Notes: generated by a model not told the origin, from the sequence alone. Numbered from the stretch's first letter, positions 25,293 through 34,142 are shown. The stretch: DNA of 42,369 nt from CAZQVA01 sp964596685 (GCA_964596685.1 CAZQVA010000020.1:1-42369); one strand, 5' to 3'. Translations and numbers: made by a program.

Positions 25293-26501
25293 ATGCGGGG
25301 CGTATATACAATTTTATTAGGGCTCTATAGTTTGGGGCTTACTGGGTATCTTTGTCTTTTACGCCTGCGTCATGGTCGCTATAAGGGAGCGATAGGGCAG
25401 AGGCTCTTTCGCTTGCCCAAAATTTCACCAGCTTCCACTGGCCGCATTTGGTTTCATGCAGCTTCTTTTGGTGAGGTGAGGGGACTTGAGCCACTCATCA
25501 CCTTATGGCGTGAGCGTCATCCCGATTGGCAGATCTATTTATCAACAATTACGGATTCTGGCCAGGCGCATGCAAAGACGTTGCCTGATGTGGATCATGT
25601 TTTTTATTTCCCATTAGATTTTCCTTTTATTCAAGAGGCATTATGTAAGAGGTTGATGCCGGACATTCTTTGCATCGCTGAAAGCGACTGGTGGTATTGG
25701 CAAGTGCATAAGGCCAAAAAAATGGGTGCAAAGGTTTATCTTGTTAATGGAAAAATCTCTGAAAGGTCTTTCAAGCGTTATTCAAAAATTTCTGGATGGG
25801 CAAAAAACTTACTTAGCGCTTTTGATGCTCTTGCAGTACAGACAGGGCATCATGCCCAGATGATTAAAGAGTTAACAGGAATATCTCCTGTCGTAACGGG
25901 GAATCTCAAATGGCAGCAGAAGGTGGTTACTTTAGATACTATGCAAAGGGATGCTTTGAGGAAACAGCTTGGGCTTAAATGTTCCTGTTGCCTTATTCTC
26001 GCCTCCACGCACGCCCCTGAGGAAGATTTGCTTCTGCCTATTATCGCTAAATTACAAAAAGAGCAGCCTTTTGATTGTATTCTGGTGCCGAGGCATATTG
26101 AACGTGGGCCACAGTTGAGGCAACTTGCCAAGAAATATGGGGCAAGCGTCATTGTGGTTGATGTCATGGGGATGCTGAGACAACTTTATCTGTTAGCCGA
26201 TATCGCTTTTGTAGGAGGAACTTTTGCGGAAGATGTCGGTGGGCATAATCTCTTGGAAGCGATATTTGCAGGGTGCGCGTTGATTTATGGTCCCTATATA
26301 TATTCACAGCGCGAAATGCATGAAGCTATTATGGCGAGTAAGGGGGCGATCCAGGTCACCGTAAACTCCTTTCAGGCAGCATTGACCACTCTTTTAACCG
26401 ATGTTGCTAAACGTCAGGCTCTCAAAGAGTCGGCAAAGAATTTACTAAACCTGCTTGCAAATCCACTAGAAGACACCTACCAGCTTCTATCCAAACGGTA
26501 G
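25293..26501 (+). CDS. waaA: Kdo transferase (3-deoxy-D-manno-octulosonic acid transferase)
   Basis: 402 aa GT30 enzyme. An N-terminal membrane anchor (about 1-22) precedes the acceptor domain with IWFHAASFGEVRGLEPLI and CIAESDWWYW (in place of ESExWPN), and the donor domain with ASTHAPEEDLLLPI, LVPRHIERG, and FVGGTFAEDVGGHNLLEAIFAG. It adds Kdo from CMP-Kdo to lipid A precursor at the inner membrane. Chlamydial WaaA enzymes are multifunctional and add several Kdo residues; how many this one adds cannot be read. ATG 25293 follows the leuS stop by 1 bp; a TTG at 25281 is an alternative. Confidence 0.93.
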   Translation: MRGVYTILLGLYSLGLTGYLCLLRLRHGRYKGAIGQRLFRLPKISPASTGRIWFHAASFGEVRGLEPLITLWRERHPDWQIYLSTITDSGQAHAKTLPDVDHVFYFPLDFPFIQEALCKRLMPDILCIAESDWWYWQVHKAKKMGAKVYLVNGKISERSFKRYSKISGWAKNLLSAFDALAVQTGHHAQMIKELTGISPVVTGNLKWQQKVVTLDTMQRDALRKQLGLKCSCCLILASTHAPEEDLLLPIIAKLQKEQPFDCILVPRHIERGPQLRQLAKKYGASVIVVDVMGMLRQLYLLADIAFVGGTFAEDVGGHNLLEAIFAGCALIYGPYIYSQREMHEAIMASKGAIQVTVNSFQAALTTLLTDVAKRQALKESAKNLLNLLANPLEDTYQLLSKR

Positions 26502-26639
26502 CTATGGCTACTCGATTTCTAAAAAATAAACCTTCCTGGCGTGCTTTAAAAGGGGATTTAATCCCGAAATTATGTTGAGAAGAACTTTGTTCTTGTTTGT
26601 TAATTATTCAATGCATTATAATTTCGGTCACATAAAGAT
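26502..26639. other. Intergenic region after waaA with small hairpins
   Basis: Contains GGGATTTAATCCC (about 26553), AAGAAC/GTTCTT around TTT (about 26581), and 10-bp inverted arms CCGAAATTAT (26564-26573) and ATAATTTCGG (26618-26627). The last arm overlaps the proposed -10 of the tRNA promoter. It probably ends the waaA transcript and starts the tRNA transcript. Confidence 0.45.
26593..26622 (+). promoter_or_regulatory. Candidate promoter for the initiator tRNA
   Basis: A perfect TATAAT at 26617-26622 lies 18 bp before the tRNA. TTGTTT at 26593-26598 is a weak -35 with an 18-bp spacer. Confidence 0.5.
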
Positions 26640-26712
26640 CGCGGGGTGGAGCAGTGGTTAGCTCGTTGGGCTCATAACCCAAAGGCCGGAGGTTCGAATC
26701 CTTCCCCCGCTA
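26640..26712 (+). tRNA. Initiator tRNA-Met (CAT)
   Basis: 73 nt, close to bacterial tRNA-fMet. Position 1 is C and faces T72, so the first acceptor pair is unpaired, as in initiators (E. coli has C1-A72). GAGC/GCTC D stem, three G-C pairs in the anticodon stem (TTGGG/CCCAA) around CTCATAA, and T loop TTCGAAT with one G-T in the stem. CCA is not encoded. Confidence 0.93.
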
Positions 26713-26788
26713 ATTTTCCAAATACATCATATCTTCAGAACCGCAAAGCAACTCGTTTTGAAGGTCCATTTTTGACGTTCCATTTTTT

Positions 26789-26862
26789 GGCGGTATAGCT
26801 CAGCTGGTTAGAGCAGCGGAATCATAATCCGCGTGTCGTTGGTTCGAGTCCGACTACCGCTA
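26789..26862 (+). tRNA. tRNA-Met (CAT), elongator type
   Basis: 74 nt. Acceptor GGCGGTA pairs with TACCGCT (a G-T first pair), D stem GCTC/GAGC, anticodon stem GCGGA/TCCGC around ATCATAA, T stem GTTGG/CCGAC. CCA is not encoded. The anticodon is CAT; the alternative, a lysidine-modified Ile tRNA, cannot be excluded from sequence but the overall form fits elongator Met. Confidence 0.88.
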
Positions 26863-27032
26863 AAACCTTCTTTCTATAACAGACGGTCTAGTTCACCCAC
26901 ATGGGTAACACTTTTCAAAAAAACGCCATAGCATCTCTTATTTAAAAGTGCACGATAAACGTCAATAGCACCCCTAATCATATTATCTGTCAGAAACTAG
27001 CTACTTTTTCAGACATATTCTTATTAATCAAC
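26863..27032. other. Gap between tRNA-Met and the repeat cluster
   Basis: No supported gene. TTCACCCACATGGGTAACAC at about 26892 resembles ends of some integrase-type insertion sequences, which could mean an old remnant, but no transposase frame is visible. Confidence 0.4.
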
Positions 27033-27511
27033 GTGAGTTCGACTTTAAATCGACTTTTGATCATTGTTTCAGAGGCATCTGCTTATAAACTCCTCTTGGA
27101 CATGGCACATTGGCCATGGCCTTCAAGGCGTTTATCACCAGCTATCCTCTGAAACAACGAGGGTGTAATTCAAAGTGTTAGTTAACTATTTAGAGCTATT
27201 TAGAGCTAGTTAGAGCTAGAATGGAAGCTTTTCTTAAGGATTCACCAGACAACCTTCTGCCAAAAAATCCTTATTTTCCCCCTCTGTGTGCTCTGTGAGC
27301 TCTGTGGTAAATATTTTTATTTAAAACTTATGTTAATTTTTTTAACCACAGAGTCCACAGAGCGCACAGAGGGTGCATAAGCTGTTACACCTTATCTTGA
27401 ACGAGAATTAATGGAGACTGAAGTGGGTACTAGAAGAATATGAGTCCCTAGTTTTTCATCCTTCCTAACACTTTGAATTACACCCAAACAACGATCAAAA
27501 GTCGAATTCAC
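27033..27511. repeat. Inverted repeat interrupted by MITE copy 2
   Basis: The left arm 27033-27075 (GTGAGTTCGAC...GTTTCAGAGG) pairs with 27146-27160 plus 27495-27511 (CCTCTGAAACAACGA, then TCAAAAGTCGAATTCAC). The left arm has an extra ~11 bp. Removing the MITE and one target copy restores a continuous arm, so the palindrome is older than the insertion. Confidence 0.7.
27152..27494 (+). mobile_element. MITE copy 2 (325 bp, with perfect 9-bp target duplication)
   Basis: The element is 27161-27485 with 21-bp terminal inverted repeats starting GGGTGTAATTCAAAGTG. Target duplication AAACAACGA is present exactly at 27152-27160 and 27486-27494. It is 19 bp longer than the other copies through a short internal repetition of TTAGAGCTA near the left end. 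It shares the central CTCTGTGTGCTCTGTG hairpin. No transposase. Confidence 0.92.
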
Positions 27512-27633
27512 ATTTCTTCTTTGTGTGCTCTATGGGCTATGCAGTAAATTTTTATTTAAATTACATGTGTTCGATCTAAGCGTGAACTCACGTTGTCAAA
27601 TCATATATTGTCGTAAATATTAGTTTAATATAA

Positions 27634-27652
27634 CCTCACGTAAGGTGTGAGG
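27634..27652 (+). promoter_or_regulatory. Small leader hairpin over the alsD ribosome-binding site
   Basis: CCTCAC (27634-27639) pairs with GTGAGG (27647-27652) around a 7-nt loop, and the Shine-Dalgarno GGAG at 27651-27654 starts inside the 3' arm. TATAAC upstream (27630-27635) may be a -10. Confidence 0.4.
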
Positions 27653-27656
27653 AGAG

Positions 27657-28370
27657 ATGAATAAAGCTAGAGTATTTCAGACAGGGACCATTAATTCGCT
27701 GTTACAGAGTGTGTATGATGGTGATACCACGATCGGTGAACTTAAGACCCAGGGCAACTTTGGAGTAGGAACCTTTGCAGGAGTCGATGGTGAACTCATC
27801 GCTGTGGATAATCAATATTTTCGAGCAGATGCGAGTGGTCATTTGACGCTCGAAAATGACAAGCTTGTAGTGCCTTTTGCTGTCGTAAATAATTTTTTTG
27901 CAGACTATACCTTTGAAGTGACTGGTCTAAATCTTGCAGGGCTTGAAAAGTTGTTGTACGCGCGTTTCTTAACAAAGAACTTTATCTATGCCCTACGTAT
28001 TGAAGGAGAGTTTGGTTCTATACAATTGCGCAGTGAGCATTGTCAGCCAAGGCTTTACCGCAAACTTGCAGAAACCATGCCTTCTCTTGAGAGACGTTTT
28101 TCAGAAGCTAACGCGCGTGGCATTTTAGTTGGCTATTGGTTTCCTCGCTATCTTGAACAACTTAATGTCCCCTCTTTTCATTTTCATTTTGTAGATGAGG
28201 CGCGCAGAGTGGGCGGTCATGTGCTAGATTTTCATTTAAGTCAGGCTGTTGTCAAGGTGCAGGTTATTAAGGCCTTGGAAGTTGATCTCATTGATAATGA
28301 TGAATTTATTAAAGCAGATTTATTTTTAGATTCGCAAGCAGTCAATCAAGTTGAACACACCTCAAAATAG
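27657..28370 (+). CDS. alsD: Alpha-acetolactate decarboxylase
   Basis: 237 aa. VFQTGTINSLLQSVYDGDTTIGEL and NFGVGTFAGVDGELIAVDNQYF are typical N-terminal AlsD/BudA blocks. The zinc ligands are visible as FHFHF (His 175, 177) and RRVGGHVLDF (His 188). It converts 2-acetolactate to acetoin and CO2. It starts the operon with two acetolactate synthase genes (6 bp to the next). A GAGGAGAG ribosome-binding site precedes ATG 27657. I do not expect this enzyme in most chlamydiae; acquisition by transfer is an inference. Confidence 0.92.
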   Translation: MNKARVFQTGTINSLLQSVYDGDTTIGELKTQGNFGVGTFAGVDGELIAVDNQYFRADASGHLTLENDKLVVPFAVVNNFFADYTFEVTGLNLAGLEKLLYARFLTKNFIYALRIEGEFGSIQLRSEHCQPRLYRKLAETMPSLERRFSEANARGILVGYWFPRYLEQLNVPSFHFHFVDEARRVGGHVLDFHLSQAVVKVQVIKALEVDLIDNDEFIKADLFLDSQAVNQVEHTSK

Positions 28371-28376
28371 GATAAA

Positions 28377-30023
28377 ATGATGAATCGGACAATTGCAACC
28401 CTTCTTGTAGATCAATTTGAATCCTACGGCATTGAGTATGTTTTTTGTGTGCCAGGAGCCTCTATTGATGCGATTTTAACCGCTTTAAAGGGGCGTCGCC
28501 CCAAGTTAATTTTATGTCGCCACGAGGGGTCTGCAGGACAAATGGCGGTAGCATATGGGAAAAAGACAAGAAAGCCAGCGGTTGTACTGGTTACTGCGGG
28601 TCCTGGTGCTACGAATTTAGTCACGCCTGTTGCAACTGCCACAGCGGAACATGCCCCATTGATTGCTATCTGCGGTCAAATGGATAGTCGTTCAACTTTT
28701 AAGCCCTCGCATCAGGTGATCAATGAGGCAGAGTTGTTTGAGCCTGTCAGCAAATGGAGTCGAGAGATCACCAATCCACTTAATCTGACGAGCGAATGGG
28801 ATATGGCCTATAATCTAGCGATTCAAGGTCCTGCTGGCGCAGTTCACTTAGCTCTTGCTGCAGATCTTTTAGCCTTGCCTACAGATATTTCTTCCACAAG
28901 ACCTTTGGAGTATTTACCTTCCCCACGAGCAGGAAGTCACGATATAGAGATTGCCAAGCAATTAATACACGCTGCAAAATACCCTCTCATTGTTTTGGGA
29001 GGCGATGTCAATGGCTCAAAAACAGTAGAACAGGTGCATAAGCTTTTGCGTGCGACGCATATGAGTGTGATAGCAACTTTTGAAGGGCGCGGACAGATTA
29101 CAGGCCCCGAACAAGAGTATTTTATTGGGCGCATCGGTGTTTTTCAGAATCAACCTTGTGATGAGGCCATTAAAAAGGCCGATCTATTTATTACTCTTGG
29201 ATACAACATTGCAGAACTTGATCCCATTAAATGGAATCAGGAGAATAAGCCATTGATTCATATTGCAGATTTCGCTCCCATCATTGCGGATGGATATCGA
29301 CCCACTGTACAGCTTTTAGGTGATATTGCAGAAAATATCCGCCAGTTGGCTACGGATCTTAATTATCAGGTCGGCAGTGACTACCTTGTGTCGCAGAAGG
29401 AGATTAAAGAACAACTTGAGAAGAGAAGGATAGATTTCCAGAAAAAGCCACACCTGCTCCATCCTTTATTTGTGATTGAAACTATTCAGAAGCTCATTCG
29501 CCCTGTAGATACATTGGTAAGTGACGTAGGGACACATCAATATTGGATTTCGGAATATTTTATCAGTCAGAAACCTCATCAATATATTAATAGCATGGGA
29601 TTTCAAACTTTGGGTGTCTCTCTTCCATTTGCTATTGGTGCTGCCTTTGCGCAGAAAGAGGGGAAAGTTTATTCAATTTCAGGGGATGGAGGAATTCTTT
29701 ATTGCATGATGGAAATGGCAACAGCGGTCGAACATCATCTGCCGATTATTCATCTAGTATGGAAGGACAAATCCTATAATCTTGTAGCGATCCAAGAAGA
29801 ACACAAGTATCACACGACAAATGCTGTTCAGTTTGTTCAAGATATTGATTTTGTAAAAATGGCTGAGAGTTATGGTATACAGGCTTTCAGAGTGACAGAA
29901 GAGGAAGCATTAGAACCTGTGCTCAAACAAGCACAAACTATAACATCTCCAGTATTGATTGAAATAGCAATCGATTATTCAGACAACTTGCGCAAAATTA
30001 TAGAAGCAATTCATGGAACGTAA
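28377..30023 (+). CDS. alsS: Acetolactate synthase, catabolic AlsS-like (paralogue 1)
   Basis: 548 aa ThDP enzyme. The Pyr domain has ESYGIEYVFCVPGASID and RHEGSAGQMA with the catalytic Glu. TAGPGATNLVTPVA is the usual substrate-loop region. The PP domain has GDGGILYCMMEMATAVEH through KDKSYN, the GDG...N Mg-ThDP motif, and the AlsS-like C-terminus IDYSDNLRK. It condenses two pyruvates to 2-acetolactate. Its operon partner is the decarboxylase, so acetoin formation is favoured over branched-chain amino acid synthesis; no regulatory subunit (ilvN) is present. The start ATGATG follows AGGATAAA. Confidence 0.9.
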   Translation: MMNRTIATLLVDQFESYGIEYVFCVPGASIDAILTALKGRRPKLILCRHEGSAGQMAVAYGKKTRKPAVVLVTAGPGATNLVTPVATATAEHAPLIAICGQMDSRSTFKPSHQVINEAELFEPVSKWSREITNPLNLTSEWDMAYNLAIQGPAGAVHLALAADLLALPTDISSTRPLEYLPSPRAGSHDIEIAKQLIHAAKYPLIVLGGDVNGSKTVEQVHKLLRATHMSVIATFEGRGQITGPEQEYFIGRIGVFQNQPCDEAIKKADLFITLGYNIAELDPIKWNQENKPLIHIADFAPIIADGYRPTVQLLGDIAENIRQLATDLNYQVGSDYLVSQKEIKEQLEKRRIDFQKKPHLLHPLFVIETIQKLIRPVDTLVSDVGTHQYWISEYFISQKPHQYINSMGFQTLGVSLPFAIGAAFAQKEGKVYSISGDGGILYCMMEMATAVEHHLPIIHLVWKDKSYNLVAIQEEHKYHTTNAVQFVQDIDFVKMAESYGIQAFRVTEEEALEPVLKQAQTITSPVLIEIAIDYSDNLRKIIEAIHGT

Positions 30024-31647
30024 CCTCGCCACGCTAATTGTAGATCAATTTGAATCCTATGGGATCGAGTATGTTTTCTGTGTCCCGGGTGCTGTGATAA
30101 TGGCCTTGGTAATGGCCCTTAAAGGGCGTAAGCCAAAGCTTATACTCTGTACGAGTGAGGCATCAGCTGGTCAAGCTGCCGTCGCGTATGCAAAAATTTC
30201 TGGAAAACCAGCAGTTGCTCTTGTAACGGCAGGTCCAGGAGCAACGAACCTTATAACAGCGGCGGCGACTGCAACAGCAGAACATACCCCATTAATCGTG
30301 ATTTGTGGACAAGTGAGTAGCAGAATATCTTTTAGACCTGCTCATCAAGCAGTTGATGTAGAAAGGCTATTTGAGCCCGTTGCTAAATATAGTCGTGAGG
30401 TCAGAGAGGTGGCTAATTTCACAAATGAGTGGGATATTGCTTACCAAGCAGCAATGACAGGACCGCAAGGGGCCGTTCATCTTGCTTTTGCAAGAGAGCT
30501 ATTAAGTGTTCCTACTGATATTCAACCGACGCATCCTTTATCTCATGGATCATCACTTCACGCAACTCGAGAGAGTATTCGTGAAGCACAAGTGCTTTTT
30601 AGGCAATCAAAATATCCTGTGATTATCCTTGGAGGAGACGCGCAGTCTATAAAGATTGCGCATGCCCTTAAAGAGTTGGTGCATGCAACCAAAATAGGTG
30701 TTGTTGCGACATATGAGGGGATTGGCGGTATCGAGCCTCCTGCACATGAGCACTTCATGGGACGCATCAGTATCTATTGTAACGTATCTGAAAATGCACT
30801 TATGGAAGAAGCCGACCTCTTCATTGCTATTGGTTATAATATTGCGGAACTTGAGCCGATAAGGTGGAATCCAAAAAATAAACCGCTCATACATATTTCA
30901 GATTACCTACCCGTTATTGCTGATGGTTATCGTCCATCCATACAACTCATTGGAGATATTGCAACGAATCTAGAGCTGCTCCAAGAGAATTTGAACTATA
31001 GGGCATCTGTGGCGTATGAATCATTACAGCAGCGACGTCGTCAATCGATGCAAAAGCTCTCCTTAGAATATAAGCATCGGCCTTATGTCGTACATCCTCT
31101 TTATGTTATCGAATGCTTACAACAGGTCATAGGGAAAGATGATCTCGTGGTAGGAGATGTAGGCTCAAATCAATATTGGGTCGGTGAGTATTTTTTAAGC
31201 GCTATTCCCCATCAATTTATTAATAGTATGGGATTTCAGACGTTAGGTTTGTCTATACCCTTTGCGATGGGAGCTGCTTTCGCCCACAAAAAGGGGCGAG
31301 TTTATTCTATATCTGGGGATGGAGGAATTCTTTTTTGTATGGCAGAGATCTCAACAGCTGTACAATATCAGCTCCCCATCATTCATATGATATGGCGCGA
31401 TAATACATATAACATGGTAGCGATTAGTGAAGAAAATTGCTATGGAGATACCTATGCAGTGAATTTAAATCCCAATATAGATTTTATTAAAATTGCAGAA
31501 GGATTGGGAGCTCATGCTTTTAAAGTCACTGATTATAAGGAACTTTTGCCCATAATTGAGCATGTCCAGACATTGCTTGGTCCTTCGCTAATTGAAATTG
31601 CGATTGACTATTCTGATAATTTAAAACAGCTGTCTGCCTTAACCTAA
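30013..31647 (+). CDS. Acetolactate synthase-like ThDP enzyme (paralogue 2)
   Basis: 544 aa, overlapping paralogue 1 by 11 bp and clearly a tandem duplicate of it (VDQFESYGIEYVFCVPGA, GPGATNLIT, MGFQTLGLSIPFAMGAAFAH). The Mg-ThDP motif GDGGILFCMAEISTAVQ to RDNTYN is intact. Around the catalytic Glu it reads LCTSEASAGQ where paralogue 1 has LCRHEGSAGQ, so the neighbouring Arg-His are lost. This could change substrate choice or activity, or the two may form a mixed complex. Divergence shows the duplication is not recent. Confidence 0.87.
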   Translation: MERNLATLIVDQFESYGIEYVFCVPGAVIMALVMALKGRKPKLILCTSEASAGQAAVAYAKISGKPAVALVTAGPGATNLITAAATATAEHTPLIVICGQVSSRISFRPAHQAVDVERLFEPVAKYSREVREVANFTNEWDIAYQAAMTGPQGAVHLAFARELLSVPTDIQPTHPLSHGSSLHATRESIREAQVLFRQSKYPVIILGGDAQSIKIAHALKELVHATKIGVVATYEGIGGIEPPAHEHFMGRISIYCNVSENALMEEADLFIAIGYNIAELEPIRWNPKNKPLIHISDYLPVIADGYRPSIQLIGDIATNLELLQENLNYRASVAYESLQQRRRQSMQKLSLEYKHRPYVVHPLYVIECLQQVIGKDDLVVGDVGSNQYWVGEYFLSAIPHQFINSMGFQTLGLSIPFAMGAAFAHKKGRVYSISGDGGILFCMAEISTAVQYQLPIIHMIWRDNTYNMVAISEENCYGDTYAVNLNPNIDFIKIAEGLGAHAFKVTDYKELLPIIEHVQTLLGPSLIEIAIDYSDNLKQLSALT

Positions 31648-31952
31648 TCCCTACTGCTCCGTGAGATTTTTGTAAGCATCCGCTTTTCTTAATAGACGTA
31701 AGTTCAATTTAAAATCGAACGCACGTTTATTAATCATCAGAAAAAGTTATACTTGTGCGGTTCAAATGGCTTGATTTTTATGGGGATTGATAGTAGCGTG
31801 AGTGCCGACCTTCCATGGAGCTGCGGCTGGACTGTAATAAGGTCGTTCAATTAGGTGAAAATTTCACTTTATTTCACCGAGCTTTATTCAAACTCTCCAG
31901 ACTAGATTTTGTCTAAAGTCCAGTCCAGACCACCTTAGTAAAAAGGCGAAGC
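31648..31952. other. 305-bp gap with three palindromic motifs
   Basis: No gene seen. It holds an imperfect hairpin at about 31682-31720 (GACGTAAGTTC...GAACGCACGT), a GGTGAAA/TTTCACC pair at 31854-31878, and a degenerate copy of the 17847 hairpin (31896-31923, exact 21-mer at 31903-31923). The first may end the acetoin operon. Confidence 0.5.
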
Positions 31953-32954
31953 ATGATGCGAATTCTCCTGATCAAACGTGGCGCATTGGGCGATATCTTA
32001 ATGACAACGCCACTCGTTCGACAACTTAAAAGACATTTTCCTAACGCTATCATCGATTATTGTGTAGGAAGGTCCTTTCATGCAGCACTGAAAAATAATC
32101 CTTATCTCAATAAATGCCTACTTGTCGATGATCACATTTTTACTTTGAAAGGTATAGTGCAGTATCTGAAATTGTCATGTGCCTATCGCAAAAATTACGA
32201 CTATGTATTTATTCTCGATAAACACTGGTACTTTGCTATCGCAGCTTGCGTTATTGGAGGAAAAAAGATTGGATTTATGCGGGATCAAATCTCACGCTTC
32301 TTGCTTGATCGCACTGTAATTTATAGCGATAGTTCTAGGTACCAAAGCTTATATTATTTAGATCTACTTTCATGTACTGGGCTGGCTGAGCCAGAATATC
32401 AGGATCTCATGCTTGATTTGGTGATTTCTGCAGAGGATCAAATTCGAGCAGAAGAATTAAGTGGTGCATTGCAGTTAAAAGAATATGTCGTTGTTGTTAA
32501 TAGCGGTGGAAATAATCAGTATGAGCATACTGGGATCAGAATGTTGCCGGAAAATAAAATTTTAAATCTACTTCAAGAGCTTCTAGATCAAGAAAAGAAA
32601 GTCATTCTTTTAGGGGGTTCGGTGGATACAGTCAACTATCAAAAATACATAGCCAAATTAAAGAGTCCAACCAATCTTATCGATTTATCTGGAAAGTGTA
32701 ATTTAGCGGTATCGGCATGGTTGATAAAAAATTCCTCACACTTTTACACAACAGATTGTGGAGCTATGCATCTTGGTGTGGCGATGAATGTTTTCGCTAA
32801 AATGACGGCATATTTTGGGCCAACTAGTCCTACTCACTTTTTGCCTCATCAGCACTTAGATTGCGCTGTATGGCGCGATCAAGACATTTTTGAACCAGAA
32901 TATCAATTGAATGGGCGTCTTCCCAAGTCGTCAAAAAAGTTTTTTACCCGATAG
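31953..32954 (+). CDS. GT9-family heptosyltransferase-like protein
   Basis: 333 aa GT-B enzyme. MRILLIKRGALGDILMTTPLVRQLKRHFP (start of the GT9 fold, split by family consensus) and YLNKCLLVDD are typical of WaaF/WaaC/WaaQ. The C-terminal half has VVVNSGGNN, KVILLGGSVD, DLSGKCNLAVSAWLI and FYTTDCGAMHLGVAM, with AYFGPTSPTHFLP as the sugar-nucleotide site. It should add heptose (from the HldD/HldE route) or a related sugar to LPS core; a WaaA-made Kdo is the normal acceptor. The second ATG (31956) may be the start. Confidence 0.85.
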   Translation: MMRILLIKRGALGDILMTTPLVRQLKRHFPNAIIDYCVGRSFHAALKNNPYLNKCLLVDDHIFTLKGIVQYLKLSCAYRKNYDYVFILDKHWYFAIAACVIGGKKIGFMRDQISRFLLDRTVIYSDSSRYQSLYYLDLLSCTGLAEPEYQDLMLDLVISAEDQIRAEELSGALQLKEYVVVVNSGGNNQYEHTGIRMLPENKILNLLQELLDQEKKVILLGGSVDTVNYQKYIAKLKSPTNLIDLSGKCNLAVSAWLIKNSSHFYTTDCGAMHLGVAMNVFAKMTAYFGPTSPTHFLPHQHLDCAVWRDQDIFEPEYQLNGRLPKSSKKFFTR

Positions 32955-33095
32955 TTTTTTTAGGGAAAAGAGGCAAATTTAGGACTCTGCATGAACCAGA
33001 AAAAACCGTAAGTACCATTCGCTAAATAGGAGGGATTATTATCAATCCAAATAGACATTGTTTTGATAGACGTGGACCTGTCATGAAATTTCTCT

Positions 33096-34058
33096 TTACT
33101 CATGGTGAGCAGCTCGCTCTAGGCGATCATTAATCGCAGCGCCTAACCCATGGGTAGGCATTATCTCAGCAAGTATACATTGAATATTTAATTTGTCAAG
33201 CGTGCGCATTGATGCAAAGAGGTTATGCGCGGCTTCCTGGAGTGAGCCTTTGCTACTTAATTGAATTTGATGACTAGCTGGTAAGTGGTTAAAAGTGCGC
33301 GTAAGAGATAAAATCGCGTGAGGTTCATTTCCATGAGTTTCTAAAAGTGCATCTAAATCACCCATATAAAGTCTGGTGCGCGGAGCATAGTGACTTTTAA
33401 GACGTCCAGGGGCATGTAGGTGCGTGTTGTGTTGCGCACTCTGGCAATAAAGATGTAAAGTATCCTCAATGGCTTCGCGACTGATTCCTCCGCAACGATA
33501 GATGATGGGTTGGTTATTCTCAAATCCGATAATTGTGGATTCAATGCCTACCTGAGTGGAGCCACCATCAAGAATAAGGGGAATTTTGCCTCCAAGTTGT
33601 TCCATTACATGCTGTGCACTAGTTGGACTGATATAACCAAAGGGATTGGCGCTGGGAGCAACAAGTGGAAAGGAAAGATTGCGCAGCAGTTTTAGCGTAA
33701 GGGGGTGGTTGGGGATCCGGATCGCTACTAAGGAGCTATCCGCGGTGATAAGATCACTAATTAAAGTATTTTTCTTGAGAAGTAATGTGAGTGGGCCCGG
33801 CCAAAATTTTTCTGCAAGTAACTGAGCGTGAGGAGGGATTTCTTGGACAAATTGACTAGCAGTGGCAAGGGAATGAGTATGTAAAATAAGAGGATTGAAT
33901 GTGGGTCGATTTTTGATAGCAAAAATTTTTGCAACAGCTTCTTCAGAGAAAGCGTTGCCTGCTAAGCCATAAACAGTCTCAGTGGGTATAGCAACTGCTT
34001 GGTTGGTATTCAGAAGGTGTGTTGCCAGGGCAATATCTTGGTTGATCAGCGTTTGCAT
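33096..34058 (-). CDS. sua5: L-threonylcarbamoyladenylate synthase, Sua5 type
   Basis: 320 aa. The N-terminal YrdC domain (about 1-195) has IPTETVYGLAGNAF, KNRPTFNPLILH, FWPGPLTLLL, SLVAIRIPNHPLTLKLL and PLVAPSANPFGYISPT. The linker KSHYAPRTRLYMGD leads to the C-terminal Sua5 domain. It makes threonylcarbamoyl-AMP from Thr, bicarbonate and ATP for the t6A37 tRNA modification. The two-domain form is common in Gram-positives and archaea and also occurs in other bacteria. It diverges from pknD with 116 bp between starts. Confidence 0.93.
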   Translation of the reverse strand: MQTLINQDIALATHLLNTNQAVAIPTETVYGLAGNAFSEEAVAKIFAIKNRPTFNPLILHTHSLATASQFVQEIPPHAQLLAEKFWPGPLTLLLKKNTLISDLITADSSLVAIRIPNHPLTLKLLRNLSFPLVAPSANPFGYISPTSAQHVMEQLGGKIPLILDGGSTQVGIESTIIGFENNQPIIYRCGGISREAIEDTLHLYCQSAQHNTHLHAPGRLKSHYAPRTRLYMGDLDALLETHGNEPHAILSLTRTFNHLPASHQIQLSSKGSLQEAAHNLFASMRTLDKLNIQCILAEIMPTHGLGAAINDRLERAAHHE

Positions 34059-34142
34059 ACAAAAAAGGTTGTTTTATTCCTGTAACTGGGTCTGAAACGT
34101 CTCAAATGACAGGTGGTTTTAATTAATGACACGTCCTAATAT

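Noticed and set aside
26888..26930. Insertion-sequence remnant suggested by TTCACCCACATGGGTAACAC
   Set aside because: The resemblance is from memory of integrase-type IS ends only, and no transposase frame or inverted partner is present.
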